Shown: positions 46,975-61,560 of the stretch, piece after piece
Layout: every line of letters begins with the position of its first letter
Position numbering within the stretch: position 1 is the stretch's first letter
Assembly (NCBI GenBank): GCA_026419785.1
Contig: JAODTK010002998.1
Span: 186,001-250,000 of the forward strand
Length of the DNA stretch: 64,000 nt
Direction of reading: 5' to 3'
DNA from: Sclerodactyla briareus
Lineage: Eukaryota; Echinodermata; Holothuroidea; Dendrochirotida; Sclerodactylidae
Made by a program: the position numbers and the translations under genes
The notes under the pieces: model-generated
Databases searched by the model: none
What the model was told of the DNA's origin: nothing
The model's input: the letters and a program-made list of their open reading frames with translations, nothing else

Positions 46975-47862
46975 TAGGAAGAAAGGGAAAACTTTGCTTG
47001 ATTGCACTAATGGGCCCCTCGGGCCCAAATGGGCCTCAAAGTCCAAATTACTGAGAACCCGAAGTAAGCTACTGGACCCTTCATTATGACCAAACAGGAG
47101 CACTGACTTGTGCATCAAATTTGCAGAAGCATTTGCAAGGATTTCAGGTGATGGGCCCTAGGGCCCACATCGTTCGCGAACAACCACAATGGACCACTAA
47201 CCGAGGAGTATTACATGTATCTTCAAAGAATACTAATTGAAGCTTGTGGAGCAGATGCATTGAGAGCTTGTGGAAGTACCATTGTGTGAAATTTCATAGA
47301 ATGGGCCCTCGGGACCAAGTGGGCCCTTGGATTGAAAATTCCTGAACCCCACCCCAAAGGTAGCTTTGATAGACATAATCTGACCGACGTCATACTGTGG
47401 CACCCCCCAAAACTGTAAGAGGAGAAGCTTTTTGAATAATTCCACATAGGGGCAATCAAGGCCACAAATAAGCCTGGGTCCCAAATCCTGGAACACACAA
47501 AGGTACGTCTGTTAGTACCATCATTATTACCGAACATAGCACGGTGCAAATAAAATTTTAGGAGATAAAATTTGCGTTATTTCACATGAGGGGCCCTTGG
47601 CCGAACTGGCCCTGGGTCCCAAAATTCCTGAACACTCCCAATGGCCCTCATCCAAGGAACAATACATGTAACTTTGAAGAAACTAATTGGACAACTGTGG
47701 GAGGAGGATGCATTTCAAGTCATGTGTGAAACTCATAAACATGGGCTCTCCGGCCAAAAGGGGGACTTGAGCACAAATTTCCTGAACACCCCAAAGGTAC
47801 GGCGGATAGACCATCATTATGACCGAACATCAGCACTGTCGCACCAAAAATTGTGTTTTGGT
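46975..47862 (+). repeat. Family C dispersed repeat, copy 3, target of LINE insertion
   Basis: GGCCCCTCGGGCCC, GATGGGCCCTAGGGCCCAC, TGGGCCCTCGGGACCAAGTG, CAAAATTCCTGAACACTCCC, and GACCGAACATCAGCACTGTC appear in order, partly twice. The copy breaks at about 47855-47862 (CACCAAAAATTGTG) and continues past the LINE at about 49730 (AAAATTTGTAGAGGTAGCG), as the intact junction at 31540 shows. Confidence 0.75.
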
Positions 47863-49716
<1,854 letters not shown>

Positions 49717-49990
49717 AAGCCACGATATTTAAAATTTGTAGAGGTAGCGTTTTGCAGTTTTAAATTATTGGCCCATTGTGCCCATGTAATGCCAGGGACC
49801 TTGACTTCAGGTGGTCAACGATGACCCAGCAGTCAATAACATTGTGAAAAGGTCGGTCCGATTCATCAGAGCACAAAACCTCTTGTGGACCAAAAAGCAA
49901 AAGTTTAAAGGACTGGATAGATAGCAGGAGAGGGAGGAAGGACATGGGCCATCACAAGTAGCTCAACAGATAAGCTGGTTTGAGCTAACA
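49717..49990 (+). repeat. Family C/B remainder beyond the LINE
   Basis: AAATTTGTAGAGGTAGCGTT, GGCCCATTGTGCCC, TTGACTTCAGGTGGTCAACG, a GATAGATAGCAGG tract and AGCTCAACAGATAAGCTGG followed by TTTGAGCTAA match 31545-31880. This continues the repeat interrupted at 47862. Confidence 0.75.
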
Positions 49991-49999
49991 AAGAGTGAA

Positions 50000-50401
50000 G
50001 TTGCCACTCCATTTAGCGTTTTGCGGTGTGTGATCATTACTCCATTTCACTCCAGTGGAGAAAATCGTGGCCCATTATGGAGAATACTTCACTCATCTAG
50101 AGTGGAATTTTTCAAGCTGTCGAGTGTGCTGACTGACCACTCCATTCCATGGAGAGAGTTTGGTGATCATCACTCATTTCAAAGCGCATTTTACTGCCAT
50201 TGGAGCGAAATATTACACTATACATTCGAGGGTGTGCTGAAAGACTACTTCATTAGAGTGAAATTCACTTTGTTTTTAGTGAGCTTGCATGTGAGTGACA
50301 TGGCTTATACTAGACAAAACATGACAATTTCCGGGATGAAGTTGTCAGTAGGTTTTGGATTCATTGCGGGTGAGTTACAAAAGAAGACCAGAATATTCCC
50401 A
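50000..50401. other. Unassigned, with short palindromic words
   Basis: CACTCCAGTGGAG (50048-50060) and CACTCCATTCCATGGAGAG (50132) are partly self-complementary and sit in a loose repeat of about 80 bp. I see no gene. It may be the upstream part of the duplication, beyond the window edge on the left copy. Confidence 0.4.
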
Positions 50402-51340
50402 GGGTTGGTCGATTTCCCTGATGGATTTTCCAACACGGAGTGCAGTTAGATTTCCAAGACCGGGCGGAAATTCCAACTGATCAGGTTATGAAACGCTCCA
50501 ACAACCAACAATCCATCATGCTGTCTTTTTTAACATATGGCACAGTTAGAATTAATGCCATAGATGTCGTTATTTAACAGGCTATTTAACAGGGGGAAAG
50601 AGAGGAACTTGCATGAGTATCTGACATTGATATGCTATTTGCCAGCAAAATACTGAAATTCTCAGTATACTGTTTGTTGGCGGTGTCCCATTTGGTGTTC
50701 CATATTGAATGAATCGGGGCTGTTCACGCGCGAACGCAATCGAATTGTACACGAAAAGGAATCTCCCATTTGCCTGCCCAATCAATAGACCCATAGGGAT
50801 ACCCAAGGGGGGAGCCCAAAAATAGTCTTTGTTGTGTATTCGCACGAAATCGCACACCCAATCAATAGACATCAGAAATAACACAGGAGCGAAAAAAATA
50901 GGCTGTGTACTTATGCGCACATTCATGTAGGGTGTAGTAAAAGCAAATGTAGGCCCTAGTTCAACTTCACCGCCAGACAAGTCCAGTCATTGAGACTGGC
51001 GTACCAGCAGTTCACCGATCATACTTTCGTTCCATTATACTGCACAAATTTCCCAAAAATAGATCATTCAAAATAATGGATTCTGTTGATCGGGAAGTAT
51101 TTGCACTGCATTCGTGGTTTGTGAATCATTGAAGAAAGAGGAGGAAATAACTTTTGTTCTGCTCAGTGGCTGGTGTGAATATGAAATGGGCTAAATGAAG
51201 CAGGATTGTTTCTTGTGTGAGATTATTTTGTACAATAAAAAGAAATGACAAATAATTAGGTTTGATTTCATTTGGAATTTTATTATGTACCATTTGACTT
51301 TTGGGCAGTAGTCGTGGAATTGGTCAACAAACATTGAAAT

Positions 51341-52121
51341 TTGCCAAGAACCGGGTAGTTTGTTGTTGTGCGCGTACCTGTTGAACAATAGTAACATGAA
51401 TGCCCATGTCTTTTTCGGATCAGGTCAGATGTCATCGAGGTGATCGTCTGAAGACCTTATAAACCAACATTCATTGTTTCTCGTCCAGTGAAGTGGTCCT
51501 CTGGATACAAAGCCGCTAAATGGTAGCCTGGTGCCGCCGCTAACATCAGACCCTTGCTTTCCATTAATTACTATAGCACACTCTGACTCGTTACATTTAG
51601 ATTCCAAGAACAGGGTAGTTCGATGTTGTGCGAGTCCCCGTGTGAACCATACACAAATGAATGCCATAGTCCTTGGGAATCCGGTTCAGAGGTCATCAAG
51701 AGGTGATCGTCTGAAGACTTTTTAAACCCAAATTCATTGTTTCTCGTCCAATGAGTTGGTCCTTGCTCACAAGCGCTAAATGGTAGCGGGTGCCCCGCTA
51801 AAACCACCCTTGCTTACATTAATTAACTATATACCACTCGGACGCTGTTACATGTAGAATTTCCAAGAACCCCCAAGGGTAGTTTTCGTGTTGTGCGAGG
51901 CCCCGTGTGAACAATAGTAGCATGATGCCATGGTGGCGATCAGGGTCACAGGTCATCAGAGGTGATCGTCTGAAGACTTTAAAAAGACAAGTTCATAGTT
52001 TCTCATCCAATGAACTAGTCCTTGCTCACAAGCGCTAATGGTAGCTGGTGGCCCACTAAAATCACTCTTGCTTACATTAAATTACTAATATACAAACCCT
52101 CGGACTCTCTTACATTTAGAC
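51341..52121 (+). repeat. Three tandem units of about 260 bp
   Basis: Units run 51341-51600, 51601-51858 and 51859-52121. Each begins with a TTCCAAGAAC(C/A) ... GGGTAGTT phrase. It passes through GAGGTGATCGTCTGAAGAC, a TTCTCGTCCAATGA phrase and CAAGCGCTAAATGGTAGC, and ends TTACATTTAGA. The left copy has one unit (841-1095). Confidence 0.9.
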
Positions 52122-52699
52122 TCTACTTATCCTCACTTGGAACCCAAAGATCTATAACATTATGTTTGACAGTATTGTGTTGGCTTGAAGTTGAGGGGAC
52201 AAAAATTATAGTTTGGGGCTGTTCTACCCGTTTGATCAATTTTGTATAGCAATTTGTTTCCAGTCTTACTTGGCTAGTTAAGTTGTGTGTGATTACAACA
52301 GCATACGTCAAATTCAGTGAAGGGAAGCTCCACTAAAGATTTTCCATCCCCACGTCTGTATGAATAGATCTACATTTTTAGTAACGATCTTCTCATTGAT
52401 AACATTCCCTGCTGTACCATAACTGGATACAATTAGTGCGAATCACTTTACAGCTTACACTGCCACATTTATCAGGTTAGTTCTCCATGGATTATTAAGT
52501 CAATCCGGAAGAAAGAATGTGAACAAGAATAATCTATTAATATAAGCTTAAACAATGAATGACAAAGAATAGGCTAACCTATGACCACTTATTAGTAAAA
52601 TCTGTACTCAAAATCTTGAACACCCAACCGCGATACCCCATACAAAAATTACATAATTTCGGTCTTACCATTCGCATGAATCCTGACTCTGAATCCCTG

Positions 52700-53110
52700 A
52701 TGAAAAAAATTGGAACTAAAAGTTAAGACATAATGCCAGTTTTCATGGAAATCCAACCACTCTGAGATGTCGTGAAAAGTTTTGCGAATTTAGACACTTG
52801 AATGGGCGTCCCATTACCTGAATCTTCCATTAACAGTTGGAAAACTGACTGGATTTTGACCATATTCACCAATTGTGTGAGAACCCTTCAAACTTTGAAA
52901 TGTCGTGTGGATTAGCATATTTTATTTGAAAATCAATCAGTTCATCTACGTTTTATTTCCTGCCCTACATTTTAATAACTGCAAATCTAATCAGTTTCAC
53001 CCTACTTCATTTCCTGCACTTATGTGCCCGGATCAAATCACCGTCACTGATCTGTAATCTTGCTAACAAGCGCTAACAATACTCAGAAAGATCAACATGT
53101 TTTATTTTCC
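52700..53110 (+). repeat. Family A dispersed repeat inside the right copy
   Basis: This answers 4300-4690. The words CATGGAAATCCAACCACTC, GATTAGCATATTTTA, GCAAATCTAATCAGTTTCA and CTTATGTGCCCGGATCAAAT are shared. Confidence 0.75.
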
Positions 53111-54869
53111 ACTTTATCCCTACTACAGTATGATGGTAAGGTTCTAAATTTACCTTACTTAAGGCCTGAATTATTAAAGGCGTCGGAAGAGAGGGTGACA
53201 TTATTCTCATTCTCTCACAAGTGGCGACTCGTAATCACTTGACATACAAGATCCGATCACGGCCGGCCACTTGTCCTGTGGTCATGGTTGACCCTAGCCT
53301 GTATAAAATAAATACTAGTAAATTATTGACACAATGACAAGATAAACAACATACTCAACGCAAACAAGAAGTTCAGGATAGCTGATATAACCATTTTACT
53401 TCGTCTGGATCCCACTGACTTTAGTTTCTAATGTAAACATGGCTTAGTTAGAAAATTCACGCAAAAGTATCAGACCGTTCCGATGATCACCTCACCCCCT
53501 TCGCACCACACAGGCTCGTACTGAGGGTTGACTTGTTCTGTAGTAATAGTATAATCTTAGTATATATGGCTGTAGCCTAGGACTCGTTCACCTCTACGAA
53601 CCCCTATAAAGTAGAAGGCTATGCTTCAAACATGCAAATTACTCCCAAATCCTTGGTTTTCAGATTCTATTTATCCGATCTTCGAAAACTTCTGTATCTC
53701 TCTGTACAACCCATCTCACTATTAGAACTAGATGAGTAATTTCCATGATTATTCCGTAGAACGAGAAATCTCAAGTGTCACTTTCGAGTGACTTGCCGTG
53801 GATCCCTTGGTCCGGTCCTTGTAAGGTTAAGTGATGCCCAGTATTGGCACTTCCGGTTGTAGGTATGGTGCTTTCTTCGAAGTGGTGACTTTGGTACTTA
53901 CCAGGTAAGAGAATCAACCGTACATGCTCCAAAGTGATGTGACGCAGGACACGAACCCCTGGTTTTTTGTCCGCCTCTACCTGGTATATACGGTATCATA
54001 CGAAGTTCGAAAGATGCACATATGTTGACATATAAAACATTCTAGGGATTGCGATGTCAGATCTCTGAGTGAATTATAGGAGAAATGAGGAGACATGGGA
54101 AAATATGTCTTTTCCAAGCAATGAAACCTCCTCAAAACTACCGAACCTTACATGACATGTAAGTTTGTGATCATGCTGTGAATAAGCACCTTTCAAGAAA
54201 ACATTAGAAAATTGCATTGAGAACAACCCAATCCTCTCATAGCAGAAATGCATTTTGGTAGATCTAAACAAAGTAGTCTCTTATTCCTCTTAAATGACCT
54301 TTTGACCATGACATTCCTCCCAAAAAAAAAAAAAAAAAAAAAAAAGAAAAAAACGGTCAAAGTGTCCCAGGTGTCATGAACATGGTTCCCATTCGGTCCA
54401 CACTCATCACAGTATGACTGGAGGGGCCAATAATACTTCTTTTCACCCGATGTTTACTGTTTCATTTCCAACTCCAATGTGATTATATGATGTTCCCATC
54501 AATATCTGTGTACAAACTGAAAGGAACACTACCCAAGGAACACCTATGACTGAGTTTCAAGACAATCTAATACATTTTGTAGATAGAAGATACATTTTGG
54601 TAATTTTGAACAAAATGGCCATTGGTGATGGCTTTTAACACCTTTGAACCTGAACCTTCACAAGGTCAGAAATGTCTCTAGTGTCAATGATGCATTACGT
54701 TCAAGTTGGTCCAACACTCAATCAAGATTTATCAATTGGCACCGTAACAAAGGCGATTGTGGAAGCCCAGCAATCAATTGTGAAAACATAGGAAGTGTAG
54801 ATAGGTAGATAGAATGACTGGCGGATCACAACAGCTCAACCAGGAATAGTTGGTTTGAAGCTAAAAATG

Positions 54870-56095
54870 GTACATGTTGACTTCGCGCTGGAAGCTCAGA
54901 ACAAGGGATTGGAACAGGACAAACGAGGGTAGGCAATTTGCAAGTTGCCGCCTGCGTGAGATTACCCCCACCCCCACATTAAGGTACCGCCAAAGAGGCC
55001 TCATTCCGTGTACCTGCAGGAGGGATTCGCAGATGAAAATAGGTGCAGTATCCAGGTCTGTATCCGTGCTGGGCATTGAATAGGAACCGATCCTCTTGTG
55101 CGGCAAGTACACATAAAAAAAAAAAAAAAATCTCAATGTTATAAGAGCCAGTATTGTGGTGGGTTGACTAATTACAGCCAAAAAATTGCCACAATTGGGG
55201 CATCTCCCAGGGTTTTGCATAAACCATGCAAATTGATGTCTAACAAACTCACGACGACCTCAATATCATTGGGGACCATACGTAAAACCTTCAAAGCCAG
55301 CTATTCCTCAAATGGGACTTCCCAGCAATCCCTACTTTCGATCAGAATTTTAACAATTTCAGAGGAGGAGATGCATTTCATTGAAACAACAGAGCATAAT
55401 AATTTTGTCAGAATGAAATCCTTTTTTTAGCATTAAAGCTATCCTTAATCTATCTACGCCTCAGAGACAATCTGCTCCCCCCACCACCGCCAGTCCCCAC
55501 ACGTGGTTGAGTTGCTGCTTTTAACAATAATTTTCAAAATACCCTGTCATGTGGTGATATATTCAAGTGTAAGAGTGGCCAAATAAATGGAAAGGGTGCA
55601 TCACCTTAATGTTAACTGTATTTTCTTTGTGCTTCCACGATTTGCACATTGACCTCTGATCTGATTGCACTGATATCTTAGCCAATAGTAAATGCATTCT
55701 TTATCTACTAACCAAGGTATTCAAGCAATGCTCCATTGTAACTATAACTGACGTGGAGACAATCCCACTTCAATCCCTCTTGCTTGAGGATGGCTGGTTG
55801 TCATTGAAAGACCACATGTTATTTTTTTCCTCTCAGAATATATTGGGCCAGGTTCCAGAAATTTGGTTTGACTTATTTGTAATTCTCCACATCAGCAGCA
55901 CAGCTAACAACAAACTAGACATCTTCTAGCAGGAACCGCCAACGTGATTCCCAGCACATTTGAGCATCAGTGGCGACTATGTCCATCCATTTGAATCAAC
56001 AGAGTATCCATGAGCCTATTGTGGTGTGCGGAAAGTTTTGTCCAAAGTTTGCTATAGGTCTAAGTGTCTCCAAGTTTGTGACAGGCCAAATTAGT
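54870..56095. other. No recognisable gene
   Basis: This is unassigned sequence with a poly-A run at 55117-55131. Frames of up to 119 codons (54861-55220, minus) match nothing I know. Confidence 0.5.
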
Positions 56096-56099
56096 AAGT

Positions 56100-56530
56100 A
56101 AGGTTGCAGACAATGGAAATGAAGTTGGTTCCAAGAGGTCGCGATGCTCCACAATGTGCAAATCTAGATAAAGAATTTTGTAAAAAATCCAAAGTGGCCG
56201 CCGGGTGGGGTCCCACGGGGCGAAAAAACCAAGTGATTCCACTGATCACATGTTCCGAAACAAGCAAATGGGTAAAAAAATTCTTGAAAAAAAAAATCAC
56301 ACGGGTGGGTCCCAGGGTCGATAAAGTTTGGTCCCAAAACGATTCCATGTTCCGAAAAGCAAAATTTGAATAAACAAAAATTCTCACACAAAAAACATCC
56401 AAAATGGCTGGCGGGTGGGGACCATGAGGCGAAAACTGAAGTTGGTCCCCAAACGACAGCCATGTTTCGAAACGTGCAAATCAGCGATAAAAACGTTTCG
56501 CAAAAAAATATGCACCGGCGAGACAAAACC
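56100..56530. repeat. Degenerate tandem units of about 105 bp
   Basis: GGGTGGGGTCCCACGGGGCG (about 56204), GGGTGGGTCCCAGGGTCGA (about 56301) and GGGTGGGGACCATGAGGCGA (about 56411) anchor three units, each followed by a GGTCCC-type phrase, a phrase like CCATGTTCCGAAAC, and GCAAAT. A partial unit precedes them. A 125-codon minus frame (56164-56541) stays open through the array with loose 36-residue repeats (CFSEH and GPNF-like words). Confidence 0.7.
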
Positions 56531-57039
56531 GTAATCCCCATGTGGGAATATCATTATTCATTTCTACCATACTCCTAGTTGTCTGTAGAAGATTAAACTT
56601 CACGAAGGGTTAACAAGATACCATGCCCGGTGGTCACTGCCCCTGTCTGTTCTCTTCTAATTAATTTGATCTTTCCCATCCCTAGTAACTCCCTATTGGT
56701 AAAATGTGATGTAAGGTTTACTTTCAATTCATGTTAAATAAATATGTATCAGGTTCTTCTTCTACCATTGGAAACACATCATAAAGCACATAGAAATGCT
56801 TTTAGCATATGTTGCATGATATAGTTGATGTATTATTTATATGCGAGATTTTCACGTCTGCATGAGTCTATCTCTTCTGATTACTTGGATCTTTCCCTCC
56901 TCCCCCAATAAACCCTAGTGGTAAAGATGATGTGCGGTTACATTCATATTTAAATGATATCCTTCAGTATCAGTTTCTTGAAAATTTGAGAAATTATCTA
57001 ATGCATGAGGCTCTCTTCTAATTAACCTTTGTAACGTCA
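56531..57039. other. No recognisable gene
   Basis: TCTCTTCTAATTA- and GATCTTTCCC-type phrases repeat near 56652, 56870 and 57012 (CTCTTCTAATTAA), suggesting a decayed tandem of about 200 bp. Confidence 0.4.
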
Positions 57040-57470
57040 TGCACACATGCGATATCATATTGAGTGTGTTGCATGCATGTTGTTGAGACTGAAGGTGACA
57101 TATTCACCCAGTTTTGGCGAAATCCGAAAATTTTGCATAAATTATGGATTAGAAGACCTAATTAGCATATTTCAGGCGAAAAGCCAATCATTCATTTCCT
57201 TTATATCCTGTACCCATGTCCCAAACGAACACTATAAGCCCCACCTACGGTTCGTTGGTAAGCTTGTCTAACAAGCTTTTAAAAAGATTACAAAAATATG
57301 CTAATAACCTTACGTTCTAGTGCTGTTGTGTTTTCAAAATTAATATCTGACCAAGGTCCAACCCCGATACTATAATACCAAATTTCATCATCAAAATCGG
57401 TCCGCACCGTTTCCATCGAAATTTTGCTAACAAGAAAGCGGGACACACACACACACACATACACCAAGCT
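57040..57470 (+). repeat. Family A dispersed repeat ending in (CA)n
   Basis: GAAGGTGACATATTCACCCA, AAATTTTGCATAAATTATGG, CTTATGTC-like words, GGTAAGCTTGTCTAACAAGC, and AAAATCGGTCCGCACCGTTT lead to GCTAACAAGAAAGCGGGAC followed by (AC)n at about 57440-57458. Confidence 0.75.
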
Positions 57471-58715
57471 ACGTTTTTTTCACTTGCCTCAAATCTAATA
57501 ATTTTTATGTAACAGAGCCTATATTTTGGTGGATTTGCACATTCATCCAGTGTTCTTAAGGGCATTGCTGGCCTAAAAGTACTTGCCCTGAACTTAAGTC
57601 CACTTGCCGTAGGGCAATTGTTGGGGCCCGTAAAATTTCTTTGAAAATTATGCAAAGAAATCCCCAGTTTATGAGTAGAAGGTGATTCTTTTCATGATTA
57701 TGCATGAAATGATAAATGTTCTTGTTTGGATGTCCTGGGTTTGTAGGATAATTTTTTGCTCCAAAATCTAAGATACGGTGATTTTTTACAAATTTTTTGT
57801 GTCCACAAAGGTAACGTCGGCCATGTTACACACAATACCAAAGGGATCGGCTAAAATCTCTAACGGAACTTCGTTAAGGTGAGACAAAAATGTTAGTTTT
57901 GATAACTGCTTGTGATTGAGTCATAACAGTTATTTTTTTAAACAACTGGTTTCCAGGGTATCATTGTAGCTTGATATTGCAGTTATTGAGCATGAGGCCA
58001 TGTGCATTCTCCCAGCCTGGAAAGTGATTAGGCGATAGACCTCCTAAATTGAACACCAGTTCCCCATTGCAATATCACCTTACCCTTTTATGGATGCCCA
58101 TACAACATGTGGTCATCTTGAATGGTGAGGAATACAGGTGTTATAAATACGTAATTCACCTCTGAAATTTAATGTACTAAAACATGACTGGTAATGTGAA
58201 TCCATCCATTTCATGATACTGCCAGTTCCTAAAGCCATGAACTGTTATGTTAATGCAAACTGGTTCTTGGTGGCCGCTCTTTTGGTCAACAAATGTACAT
58301 TTTGCTCCTGCTCCAGAATATTATAGTGAGATGAGGAGTACTTGCAAACTGTATGTAGACAAAATAAGTACACCAGAATCAGGTTCTGTTTGTTGCTGAA
58401 AATGAATTTTGATAGGTAATTCAGAAGGTTATTGTGACACATGCTATGACAACAATTAACTTGAAATAGATAAATATGGTCACTTTAAAGAAAAACAATT
58501 ATTTGATCATCTGTGGGGTTTTCATCATAGCTTTCTGTTGGAACCAAATGCATATTTTTTTCGTTTCAACTACATGTATGTTGGCTTGAGATATTTCTGA
58601 TCCGAATGCTCAATCCATTTAATTTTCCATAACCCTGTCCATTCTGCAAATGTTTGCCTCTTTTGGTTTTTTTTGTCTTTTCCTCTCTTTTACTTCAATG
58701 TTCGCTCCTTTACTG
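57471..58715. other. No recognisable gene
   Basis: This is AT-rich unassigned sequence with short frames only. Confidence 0.5.
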
Positions 58716-59440
58716 ATCAACAGTAAATGGGGGACCCTAACAGTCAAAGTCAAAGGTCATAAAAAGGGCAAATAACGGCAAATGTCAAATTGCTGAATGC
58801 TTCTGTTGCAGATTAGGTTTGCTAACCATGATACTTGTTCAGTGTTGTCAATGATTGACTGGGGTAATGTCAAGAAGTTGGGTCGAAGGTCAAGCTCCAC
58901 ATACATACATAGGGGACCCGGGGGCCAGTTATGGGCAAAGGTAGATCCTGGGTGTATGAATTTCTGAAATAACCGAGAGCTACTCTTTAACAAGCTAGAG
59001 CTAGAGCAATTCCAGACCAGAAAGCCAAAATGCTTAGTGGTTCCTTGAACAGATCCTGACTTTTCGTTAAGATAAGCATTGTTGACTTACCAATACTACC
59101 TTGACCTCACACCTGACCCCGAAACAGGGTTTATTTCACTTCATTATCACTAAGTTTCCTGACAATAACCATATATTGAACCTCAATGACCATATACCTG
59201 AACCCCACAGCAATGGGGTTTTCCAATGTCCTCATCATGGGAAACCCACATACAAGTATGAGCTTGATCCATCCAATTGGGATCGAGTTATCACGAGCCG
59301 ATGCTGGATACAATTTTTTCACAATTTTCGAACTTCCGTCACCTATGAGCACAAACAACAGCCAAAATCTAGAAGATATTGAAGTGGATATATCGTAGTT
59401 AGAATAGCCCATATATGGACCAACCAGTGACCATTTCGAA
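58716..59440 (+). repeat. TGACC-rich dispersed repeat (family E)
   Basis: GGTCATAAAAAGGGCAAATAAC (58757), CCTTGACCTCACACCTGACC, CAATGGGGTTTTCCAATG, CTCATCATGGGAAACCCACA and GAGCTTGATCCATCCAATTG recur in variant form at 60935-61110 and 61265-61560, in the same orientation. Confidence 0.65.
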
Positions 59441-59905
59441 TTCATTAGGACTGTTGGCCATGTCCACCAAAGTTTGTGGAAACGTGACTAAAATTGCCTG
59501 GATTATGCAATTAGATAAGACTATTAAACTTACAATGACTCATTCTCTAATTTTGAATATCTCAGGACCATGGTGGACAAGCAGTCAAACGTTTAATGAA
59601 AATTCGAACAACTTTGAAATATTTTTCACAAACTATGCACTTAAACATACTGAATTACCTCCAGTGAACCTGAATCTATTGGGCTGAGAGTAAACCCATA
59701 CCCACCAAGTTTCATGGGAATCTGACAAACCCTAAAATTTTGCAATGAATTAGTAATTAGATCTAATCAGTACATCTTTCTTACTGTGTCACCTGTAATC
59801 TTAGGTGCCGAACCAAATTACCTAGGCACCTACAGTTTGTGGTAATCCTGCTACTTTGTTATCCTAAAAATAATTCACGTAAAAAAAGCTAATAACCCTG
59901 AAAAA
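59441..59905 (+). repeat. Family A dispersed repeat
   Basis: GGACCATGGTGGACAAGCAG, GAATCTATTGGGCTGAGAG, CATACCCACCAAGTTTCATG, GATCTAATCAGTACATCTTT and CCTGCTACTTTGTTATCC show the family A order. Confidence 0.65.
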
Positions 59906-60099
59906 TCTAATTGATCTTCGTTCTCCCGGCCTCCCCTCTCCTCCCAACTTCCAATACTACAACCAAAAGTTCATTCAATCAATCAGTCTTTTACTGTTAC
60001 ATGGAAATCCTGTCAATGAGAGAGTGTGACAGACATACAAAGCTACCACCACGTCTCTCTCTGAACTTTGTACAGACAGAATAAAAGACAGTGAGTAGC

Positions 60100-60830
60100 A
60101 GTCCAGAGGGCAAGGTATCATGTCCCAGCACCTGGACGTATTGGAAGGAACATCTTCGTTCACAGGCCAATGATTTTGTCTTTGCATCATACTGTACTTC
60201 ACTTGGGTGCATGTGACATTTCATATGCAGCAACCTCCTACATTCAATTGAACCCATACTTTGTGCCCATTACGGGTTGTCTTGTGGGTCCATGGCGAGT
60301 GAAACAAATGTTGGCAGAGGACCCCCTCATACTCTGTCCTCTTCCTCATTCACATCATACTGGTATTCAGAAATCACTTGACTGTTTATTCTATCCTGGG
60401 GTATCTGGCCATTTTCAACCATTATGACCGTCTAGGCTACAGTAAGGCTGTCTGGTGGGCCTCTTGGAGCCAATGATTTGGTCTTGCCATTTGTCATTCT
60501 TTGTTAGGGCGAACATAACTTCATACTGCACTATTCCGTGTGGTACCTCCTCTGTCTGTTTGATCCAGAGCATTTTGGGGGCCTGTCAGGAGCATGTCTG
60601 GTGGGCCCAATGCAGCTGACAGTTTGTCTGGCACTGTCCACCCCACTCTATGTAGACTGTATATATTCTCCTCAGATTGGTTTGAACTGGTACCTAGAAT
60701 GTTTACCTAAGAGCATTTTGTGGCCCTCTTACACAGGCCCCAGGGTCCACATGCGGCTGATAGACCCCCCGGCAGACGTACGTATTGGCACATGTCATGT
60801 ACCTCCCAATACTATCCAGTGCTCAGACCT
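60100..60830. repeat. Degenerate tandem units of about 150 bp
   Basis: Anchors with a GTCTGGTGGGCC-type phrase recur near 60282, 60449, 60597 and 60740, followed by phrases such as GCAGCTGACAGTTTGTCTGG and GCGGCTGATAGACCCCCCGG. Linking words include GAGCATTTTGGGGGCCTGTC and GAGCATTTTGTGGCCCTCTT. A 131-codon plus frame (60538-60933) lies across it and is not called. Confidence 0.55.
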
Positions 60831-60930
60831 TGTACCCCCCCCATTCTTCATCAAGACCCGTCTTGCACTGCCAGTCTATAAACTGAAAACAAATGGGTTC
60901 TTGCCTCGTACTCTCCATAAGAGAGCTGCA

Positions 60931-61560
60931 TGACAAACTTGAGCTTGATCCAACCATGCATTCTGGTTTCCACCTTTGGCCGCTGTCGAACTTAATGACC
61001 CCTGACCTGACCCAAAACAATGGGGGTCATAAACTCAATCATGGGGTACACACATATCCAGAATGAGCTTCATCCATCCAGGTGGGATCAAGCTTCCGTG
61101 TTCACTTGTCAAAATATTGATTTCTCTCCAAATTTCTATTTTTCACCAAAAATAACTCCTGATCCACACCATAATCAAGTTTTTTTACTCCCTCAAGAAC
61201 CACACACCAAATTTTAGCTGGATTGGACCAAGCCTTTCTGACATATTGTGTTAATAAGGATTTCATACTTTGATCTCTGGTGACCTAAGATGACCTCCAC
61301 TGACCCAAAAAACAATAGGGGTTATGTACCCATTATGGGGAACACACACACCAAGGATGAGCATCATCAACCATACCTGATCAAATTACCGTGTTTACAA
61401 GCCAGGCATCACACACACACGGAATACATACTCTCATGTCTGTTAGATCATCATGATACTTGGTCAATGTTATCAATGATCAATGGTACGTACGTATTGG
61501 GGGAACAAGGAATGCTGAAACAGCCAAAGGTCATGAAGAGGGAAAAATAACTACTGTGTG
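60931..61560 (+). repeat. Family E repeats, two further units
   Basis: TGACCCAAAACAATGGGGGTCA (61008), GAATGAGCTTCATCCATCCA, TGACCCAAAAAACAATAGGG (61302), GGATGAGCATCATCAACC and CAAAGGTCATGAAGAGGG match 58716-59440. Unit spacing is about 290 bp. Confidence 0.7.

Larger units (their letters stand above)
50402..54866 (+). repeat. Right copy of large duplication
   Basis: The copy aligns with 1-1100 and 3995-6360 in the same order and orientation. It lacks the 2.9-kb GC-rich insert and has a tandemly triplicated monomer (51341-52121). It ends in the family B terminus at about 54866. A poly-A run (about 54320-54352) and other homopolymer differences separate it from the left copy. No frame is conserved between copies. 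Confidence 0.85.

Noticed and set aside
60538..60933. 131-codon plus-strand gene
   Set aside because: It lies across degenerate 150-bp tandem units and has no recognisable domain.
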